From: Nitrosospira lacus
Lineage (GTDB): Bacteria > Pseudomonadota > Gammaproteobacteria > Burkholderiales > Nitrosomonadaceae
Direction of reading: 5' to 3'
Length of the DNA: 64,000 nt
NCBI RefSeq assembly: GCF_000355765.4
Contig: NZ_CP021106.3
Span: 715,137-779,136, forward strand
In this document: in pieces, positions 18,125 to 27,100 of the stretch
Layout of the letters: the number at the start of each line of letters is the position of its first letter
How positions within the stretch are numbered: position 1 is the stretch's first letter
The notes under the pieces: model-generated
Seen by the model: the letters and a program-made list of their open reading frames with translations, nothing else
Told to the model about the DNA's origin: nothing
Database searches by the model: none
Made by a program: the position numbers and the translations under genes

Positions 18125-21100
18125 TCAATATGGCGCCTCGATCGTGCCGCCGGCGGCGGCAAATCGATCCAGCATCGCCTTCAGATCCTTGGAAAATACA
18201 AGCTCCCCGCGTGGGGAAACCGTTGCCCGATGCCGCCAGCGCGGCAGTGGGTCAATCTTTGGCAACGGTGTGCTTTCAGCCTGCGCAGCGGCTATGGCCA
18301 GCGCCAGGCCGGCGATGGTGGGCCTCTCAAAAATCTGCTGTAGCGGTAGTTCGACCCCGAATTCATCGCGTAACCGGGAGATCACCTGGGTCGCGAACAG
18401 CGAGTGTCCCCCAATGGAGAAGAAATTATCATGAACACCGATGTGCTCGATAGCGAGTACCTGCCGCCAGATTGCGGCGAGCTTTGTCTCAGCGATGGTA
18501 CGCGGTGGAGCAAAGTTGTCGTCCGAAGTTTCCGGCACCGGTAATGCCAGGCGATTAATCTTGCCGCTGGGGGTGATCGGCAATTCTTCCAGCACGACGA
18601 ACACCGCCGGTATCAAATAATCAGGCAATCGGCGGTCAAGATGCCGCCGCAAGCCGTCGGACGCCGGAGCCTGGTCGGGCCTCGCCGAGACGTAGGCGAC
18701 AAGCCTTTGGCCATCGGCGTATTCCTGTGGGATAACCACCGCCTGCCTCACTCCAGGATACTCCAGAAGCTGTTTTTCAATTTCTCCCGGTTCGACGCGG
18801 TAGCCCCGGATTTTTACCTGGAAATCCCGCCGCCCGATGAATTCGATGCTGCCATCCGGAAGCCGGCGGCCGAGGTCACCCGTACGATAAAGCCGCCCTC
18901 CTCCGACATCCGGTGGAAATGCCGCAATTTCGCCTTGCCGCCAATAGCCCATGGCGATAGAGGGACCGCGCAACACGATTTCCCCCGGGCAGTAGACGTC
19001 CACCGGTTCTCCGGTGTCGCCCAGCAATAAAAGCTCGACGCCGTCGACCGGGTAGCCGATGGGGACAGCGTCGCGCATCAGCGTGATTCCACCATCAATA
19101 AAATATTGTAACGCCATGGTCGATTCAGTCAGGCCGAAACCATTGACCAGCAGGCAATCCGGAGAAAAATGGGCGCGAAAAAGATCGACATCGCGCCGAT
19201 ACACGGCTTCGCCTCCGAGCGCGACAAGGCGGATTTTCTCCAGATGCGCGATTCCAGGCGCTGAATTGGGCAGCAGCGCACCAGGCAATGCATGGATGAG
19301 ATGGCGAAATAGAGTCGGCGCGCAATGAAAAACCGTAATTTCTTGTTCCACCAGGCAATCGACGAGTGCCTGCAAGCCATTCTCCCGTACCGAAATGGGA
19401 TAAACCGCCGCGCCGTTGAGCAGGGCACCGAATATGTCCTGAACCGCAGCATCCACGCCGTACGAAGAGACAAATGTCAGCCGGTCATTGGCGCATAGAT
19501 GCAGGTTATTGCTATAGGCCCGAACATGCCCAAGAACGTTGCGGTGAGTCTGCACGACACCCTTCGGTTCCCCCGTGGATCCCGAGGTATAGAGGATGTA
19601 GGCGATAGCGCCGGGAGACACGGAAGGTGGCGGGCTTGTCTCGAAGCGTTCGGTCTCGCCAAGCCGGATCACCTGCGCATGTTCTGTGGAAAAACCGTCG
19701 ATATCGGTCAGGACCGCGGCCGCCCCGGAACTGTCGATAATCCGCTCAGTCCGGTCAGGTGGATGAGCGCGATCAAGAGGAACGTAGGTTTTGCCGGCCT
19801 TCAGCATGCCAATCATGGCGGCGATCATGGATGCGTCGTGGCGGAAGAACAGGGCAATGCGCTCCACGCTTTCGCCACGCAAGGAGAGAATCGCATTGGC
19901 AATCCGGTTGGAAAGCGCTTCCAGCTGCTTATAAGTCCATTGCTCGTTTTTTATCCGGATGGCAACGCGATCGGGATAGCGCTCCGCCTGCTCGCGAAAA
20001 CGGCTCCCTATCGATTGCTCGACCGCTTGCTTGGTGAATTCGTTAAAAGAGGTCGCAGGCGCGACCCTGTTTTTTCCGGATGGTATTTGATGAGTGAGGC
20101 GCAAATGCGAGAGTGGTACGTCAGGATGGGTAGCTATTGCTTCCAGGAGCATTGTGAAGTGGTCGAGTATGCGTCTCACGGTTCCAGACTCAAAAAGATC
20201 TCGCGCATACACGGCATGGAGCCGGATGGTCCTATCATATTCAATGGCATAAAGCGTGAGGTCAAATTTTGCCGATTCTTCCGGTTCTTCGGGCTCGACC
20301 GGTTCACCAGAGTCGCCATCCCGTTCGGCATCCGGCCCGGCATCCGGCGATTGCGCTGCATCGCCGGGGAGTCGTCCATCGATATTCAGCAGATTGAACA
20401 TCACCTGAAAGAGGGGTGCCTGGCTGAGATGGCGCGCGGGAGCGAGCCTGGCCACCAGCATCTCGAAAGGCATGTCCTGATGCGCATACGCCTCGGCCGC
20501 CACGGTGCGCACCCGCTCGAGCAGGGCGGCAAAGGAGGGGTCGCCTGAAAGATCGAGGCGCAAGGCGAGCGTGTTGACGAAAAACCCGATCAATCCCTCC
20601 AGTTCGCTGCGGGTGCGGTTGGCGATAGGCGTGCCGATCACCAGGTCGGACTGTCCGCTGTAACGCGCCAGCAGAGCGCCAAAGGCGGCCAGGAGCGTCA
20701 TGAACAAGGTGGCGCCCTGCGCTTGCCCGAGTGCGCGCAAGCGCGCGGTCAGGGCTGCATTCAGCCACACCCCGCAACGTCCGCCACGATAGCTGGACTG
20801 GGCCGGGCGCGGCCGGTCGGTGGGCAGGGAAAGCTGCACCGGCGCATCCTCTAGTTGCTTTTGCCAGTAGGCGAATAAAGAATTCAGCCGTTCGCCCTGC
20901 AGGATGCGCCGCTGCCAGCAGGCAAAATCGGCGTACTGGATCGGCAGCGCCGGCAGCCGGGGCGGCTCACCGCTGACCCTGCCGGCATAGAGCGCGCGCA
21001 GATCGCGATGCAGGATCTCCAGCGACCAGCCATCGGCCACGATATGATGGAACACCAGCACCAGCCAATGATAATCCGTCTCGAGCCGCAACAAGCTGGC

Positions 21101-24100
21101 GCGCAGCAGCGGGCCGTTCACAAGATCGAAGGGCGCGGCCAGGGCGGCGCTGGCGGCGGCGCGGGCGCGTTGCAGACATCCGGCCGCCGGCTGGCTGACA
21201 TCCACCAGCGGCAAGTCGATGCGCAAGCCTGGCGTAACGAGCTGCACCGGCACGCCGTCGAGGGCGGTGAAGGTGGTGCGCAGCGCCTCGTGGCGGTCGA
21301 GCAGGTCGCCCAGGCTGTCTTCCAGTGCCTCGCGGTCCAGGGGGCCATCGAAGGGCAGCACCGTGCTCAAGTGGTACACCGGGCTGCCCGGATACAACTG
21401 CTCGAAAAACCAGAGCCGTTGCTGGGCAAAAGATAGCGGGCAGGGATCCGTCCGCAGCCCGGCCAGAATAGCCGGCTCGGCAGTAGCCTCGCCTGTTTTC
21501 CCACCTATGGCACGCGCGAGACCGGCAACCGTCGGGGACTCGAAAAGCTGGCGCAATGGGACTTCGATGCGGAAAGTGTCCCGAATCCGCGAGATTACGC
21601 GCGTTGCCAGCAATGAGTGCCCACCCAGTTCAAAGAAATTATCCTCCACTCCGACAGCGTCGAGACCGAGAACCTGTGCCCACACTTGCGCAATCCGTGT
21701 TTCGTCGTCCGTACGCGGGAGAATGGCGGCGCATCCGAGGTCCGGGCGTGAGCGATCCGGGGCCGGAAGTGCTCGCCGGTCGACCTTGCCGCTCGGTGTG
21801 AGGGGGAGACTGCCGAGAAAGATATAAGCCGGGGGCACCAGATACTCCGGCAGCCGCTCGAGTAGAAACCGGCGCAGATCGCCAGCCGCAGGCGGTGTCT
21901 CCGTCCGGGCCACCAAATATGCGGCCAGTCGGCGGTCGCCTGGTTCATCCTCGCGCGCCATCACGACGGCCTCACGCACCGCTGGATGGCTCGCGAGCAC
22001 CGCTTCCACCTCGCCTGGCTCAACCCGAAAACCGCGAATCTTGACCTGGTGGTCGAGACGGCCAAGAAACTCGATATCGCCACCTGGAAGATAGCGGGCA
22101 AGATCACCGGTTCGATAAAGGCGTGCATCTGGATAATCAGGGTCGGCAACGAATTTTTCGGCGGTCAGTTCATCCCGGTTGAGATAGCCCCGCGCGAGGC
22201 TGTCCCCGCCGATATACATCTCTCCCGGCACACCAATGGGGACGAGGCGCTGGCCGGGATCAAACAGGTGAATGCACGTATTGGCAATCGGATGGCCGAT
22301 GGCGGGCAGAAGGGGCCAGCCGCTGGGCGGACCTGCAAGCGTGTAAGCGGTGACCACATGGGTTTCCGATGGACCATAATGATTGTGCAATTGGCATCCG
22401 GGGAGGTTCCTGAACAGGTTGCGGATCTGAGGGGTGACCTGCAGCTGCTCCCCGGCAGTGATAATTTCTCGCAAGGTTGCCGGGAGCGGCTCGATGTGGA
22501 CGGCAGCTTCTGCCAGTTGCTGTAATGCAACGAAGGGAAGATATAACCTGTTGACCTGTTGTTCGCCGATCAGCCGCCATAACCCCACCGGATCTTGCCG
22601 CAATGTTTCGGGGGCCAGGATGAGTGTCGCGCCGTCACAAAGGGTCGAGAAAATCTCCTGAAACGAGACGTCGAAGCTCAATGGTGCAAATTGCAGCGTG
22701 TTGCCCCCCGGACCGAGTTCTCCATGCTGCCAGGCTGTCAGATTAACGAGTGTCCGATGTGGCAGAGCCACTCCCTTCGGCTTGCCGGTCGACCCCGAAG
22801 TATAAATAATGTAGGCTAGATTTTCCGGTTTTGGCACGGCATGCTGCGTGGTGTCCGGCAGTGGTGGAAGCGGCTCGTCCAGGCACAGCGCGCGATGGGC
22901 GGGCAGCCGCTCAAGTAGCGCACGCTGAGTTAGCAGTAAAAGTGCACCGCTGTCTTGCAGCATGAAGGTCAACCGATCTCGCGGGTATGCCGGATCGAGC
23001 GGCACGCAGGCACCGCCGGCAATGAGAACGGCAAGTACCCCGCTCACCATCTCCGGCGAACGCTCAAGACAGAGCGCCACCGGTGTATCCGGATGCACGC
23101 CGAGGTGGCGCAAATGGCTGGCAATCATGCGGGCACGATCACCGATTTCGCGATAAGTGAACCGGATGGTGCCATGGACAAGCGCCACCGCATCGGGCGT
23201 GCGTGCCGCCTGTTCCAGAAAGAGTTCGTGAATACAGTGGTCGCGCGGATATTCGCGCCGGGTGCGGTTCCACTCCGCGAATTGCCGCCGCTCGGCGGCC
23301 GTGAGCAGCGAAAGGTCCGCGAGACACCCGGCAGGGTTCGCCATTATTGCTTCCAGCAGCGTACGCCAGTGATCGAGCATGCGCATGATGGTGGCATCGT
23401 CGAAACGCGCGCGATTGTATAGAAGCCTGAGCATGAGTTCCTCGCCCGGTGCCGCGATTGCCGTCAGGGGGTAACTGGTGCGTTCCACGGACCCGGTTGC
23501 GCTGGCGGTTTTTCTTCCTTTCACGGGTTCGCGACGGGGATAGTTCTGAAAAACCAGCAGGCTTTCGAACAGCGGCTGTCCGGCGGGCACTTCGCTCAAG
23601 CGTTGCACTTCCGCGAGCGAGCTGTATTCATATTCCCTGTCCTTGAGCTGACGGGCTTGCAGATCCTTCAGCCAGTCAACGAGCGGGACATCTCCCGGCA
23701 CGGAAATACGTAACGGCAACGCATTGATGAAAAGCCCCAGCGTCGATTCGACACCGGCAATCGCTGCCGGACGCCCCGATACGATGACGCCGAACACGAT
23801 ATCGGTTTCACCGCTGTAGCGGCTCAGGAGCAGCGCCCAGGCCGCCTGAACCAGCGTATTGAGCGTGAGTTGGTGCGTACGCGCGAAAGTTTCCAGCGTG
23901 ACGGTGGAAGCGATCGACATACGGATATATCGTTCCCCATGTTCCCCGGCTTCCCCTGCTTTTCCCGCTCCCGGTTGCGGCCGGTCCACCACCAGCGGCG
24001 TGGCGGCAAAAAATCCTTGGAGTGCCTGCTTCCAGTAAGCCTGGGCGGCATTCCGGTCCTGCTCGCGCAACCAGGCGATATAGTCCCGGTAAGGGCGCGG

Positions 24101-27100
24101 CGGCGGCGGCTCATGGCGGACGCCACGCTGGATCGCGTCGTAGAAATCTCCCAGTTCCGAGAAGAGAATCGGCACGCTCCATCCGTCAAGGAGTGCATGG
24201 TGATGGCTCCAGACGAACTCAAACTGATTGTCGCCGGTTCGGATCAGAAAAATTCGCATGGGCGGCGCTTTCGAAAGATCGAAACCCTGCTTCCGATCGG
24301 CGTCAAGAAAATCGTCGAGTCGTTGCTTCAACTGGGAAGATCCACGCCAGTCAAGGCGGACGCAATTCAATTTCGCTTCGCGATGGACGACTTGCAGAGG
24401 CGAATCGAGGCCGTTCCAGTGGAACGTTGTCCGCAATGCCGGATGGCGCATGACCACGCACCACCAGCTACGCTCGAATGCTTCGATGTCGATATCGCTT
24501 GCGAAGGAATGGTGGAGTTGCTCGATGTAGATTCCGGAATCCGGATCGAGGAGAGTGTGGAAAAGCATTCCTTCCTGCATCGGCGACAGGGGATAGATGT
24601 CATCGAGATCGGGATTGTCGCGCAAGAGTTCGTCCATCTGCACCTGGTCAAGATTCGAAAGCGGAAAGTCCGCCGGCGAGAACCCCATATCCCTGGCGGA
24701 AGGGCTATAGGCGATTATTCCGCGCAATTCTTCCAGGAATGCCCCCGCCAGTGTTTCGATGGTGGCGCGGCGATGTATCGCCTCGCTGTAAATCCAGGAG
24801 AGGTGCAGCCGGTCGGAGAAAACGCCCCCATTGACGTCGATAAGATAGCGCCGCCGGTCGCGCTCGCTGAAGGCCGGCCCTCGCGCATCGTTCCCATCGG
24901 CCCCCGGATCGGCGGAATGCTCGAATTGCCCGAGGTAATTGAAGCTCATTTGTGCTTGCGGGAGCGCTTTCAGACGGTCTCCCGCCTCACTCCTGCTCAT
25001 GTACCGCAGGAGACCATAACCGATGCCGCGATGGGGAATCGCACGCAGCTTTTCCTTGATTCGCCGCAGCGCCGCCCCGGGGTTGGCGCAACCCCTGACA
25101 TCAAGAGCTACCGGAAAGATCGTCGTAAACCAGCCGACGGTCCGGGATAAATCGACGTCATCGAAAAGGGTTTCCCGCCCGTGGCCTTCCACGTCCACCA
25201 GCGTCTCACCCACCCCGATCCACCGGGCAAGGGCAAGCCCCACGGCGGTAAGCAATATCTCATCAATGCGGGCGCGATGAGTCCGTGCGATGTCCCTCAG
25301 CAGGCGCGCGGTTTCTTCGGTGCTGAGAGAAACCACAACGGTGTGGCTTGATCCGGCGGTGTTGGCCTCCAGCGGCGCCGGCAAATCCCTGGGTAAGGGC
25401 GTCGCCTGCATGGGCAACGCCGCGAGCCAGTATCTCGCCTCCCCCATGATATCTGCCGAGTTTGCGTGGGCCGCCAATTTACCAGCCCAGGAGGTGAAAG
25501 CCGTGGTCTTCGGCGGCAGGGCGGCCGGATGGTCCATCCGGGCATTGGCGGTATCCAGATCCTCGAGCAGGATGCGCCATGAAACCCCATCAACCGCCAG
25601 ATGATGGATCACGATCAGCAAGGAAGCTTCTTCCCCTTCACCGAAATCGAATAGCACGGCGCGCAGGAGGGGTCCACGGGAAAGATCGAGGCTCGCTTGC
25701 ACCTGCGCTGCTTGCTCCGCTACGGCCGCCATGCGCTGCGATCGGGCAACCCCGGACAGGTCGATGCGGCGGTAAGGCGTCACCGAGCCCGGATCGGCAA
25801 GCATCTGGATCCATCCATCGCCGGTACGAAAAAAGCGCAGCCGCAATGCGTCATGGTGGGCCAGAAGCTGGTCAAAAACGCGTATCCAGCGATTGTCATC
25901 GATGTCCCGCGAGACCGCCAGCAGCACTACCTGATTGTAATGTTGCGGATCAGCCAGTTCCTGTTCAAAGAACCAGTGTTGAATTGGTGTGAGGGGCGCG
26001 GTTCCGGTCACTATTCCCTGCTCCGCCGCGATGGAGCCGGTATTTGCAACGGTCAGCAATCCGGCGATGGTGGGCCGCTCGAAAAGCTGGCGGGGTGTGA
26101 AGCGCAGCCCCCTGCCACGTGCGCGGGCGACAATCTGGATCGCCAGAATCGAGTCCCCGCCCAGTTCGAAGAAGTTATCGTGGACACCGACCTGGTCAAG
26201 CCGCAGCACCTGGGCGAATATCTCGGCCAGCCGCTGCTCGTCTTCGGTGCGCGGCACCGCTGCTTCGGCTTCCCTTGCCATAGCGGGCACCGGCAGGGCC
26301 GCCCGGTCGATCTTACCGTTGGCGGTCAGCGGCAAGGCTGGCAATGCCACGAATGCCGAGGGCACCATGTAGTCCGGCAGGCGTGCCTGCAGGAAGCTCC
26401 GCCACTCGCTCGCCGAAGGTGCTTTATCCGCTACCACATAAGCGGCCAGGCGCTTGTCACCGGGCGTGTCTTCGCGCACGGTTGCCACTGCCTCGCGCAC
26501 GCCGGGGTATCCGCGCAGCGCCGCTTCCACCTCGCCCAGTTCGACGCGGAATCCGCGCACCTTGACCTGCTGATCGCGCCGCCCGAGAAATTCCAGATTG
26601 GCGTCGGGAAGATAGCGTACCCAATCTCCGGTGCGGTATACGCGTGCACCGGCGCGGAAAGGATGGGGAATGAATCGCTCGGCAGTGAGTTCCGGCTGGT
26701 GGAGGTAGCCGCGTGCCAGGCCCTCGCCGCCGATATAGAGTTCTCCCGCTACCCCGATGGGTACCGGCTGAAGCCGGTCGTCAAGCACATAGATTTCGGT
26801 ATTCGCAATCGGCCGGCCAATGGGAATGGGACTGTGGATTTTCTCCGCGGGAGGCACGCGATAGCAGGAGGTGAATGTGGTGTTCTCAGTGGGGCCATAA
26901 GCGGCAATCAGCACACATTGCGGATGTCGCTCACGCATCTTGCGGATGTAGTCCGGCGACAACACGTCGCCGCCTGTAAGGAGCTGGCGCACACCACCCA
27001 GGCGTTCGCAATGGCTGTCGACCATCTGGTGAAAGAGCCCTGTCGTCAACCAGAGCGTACTGATCCGGTGTTGCTCTATCACATCGGCGAGTTCTTCGAG

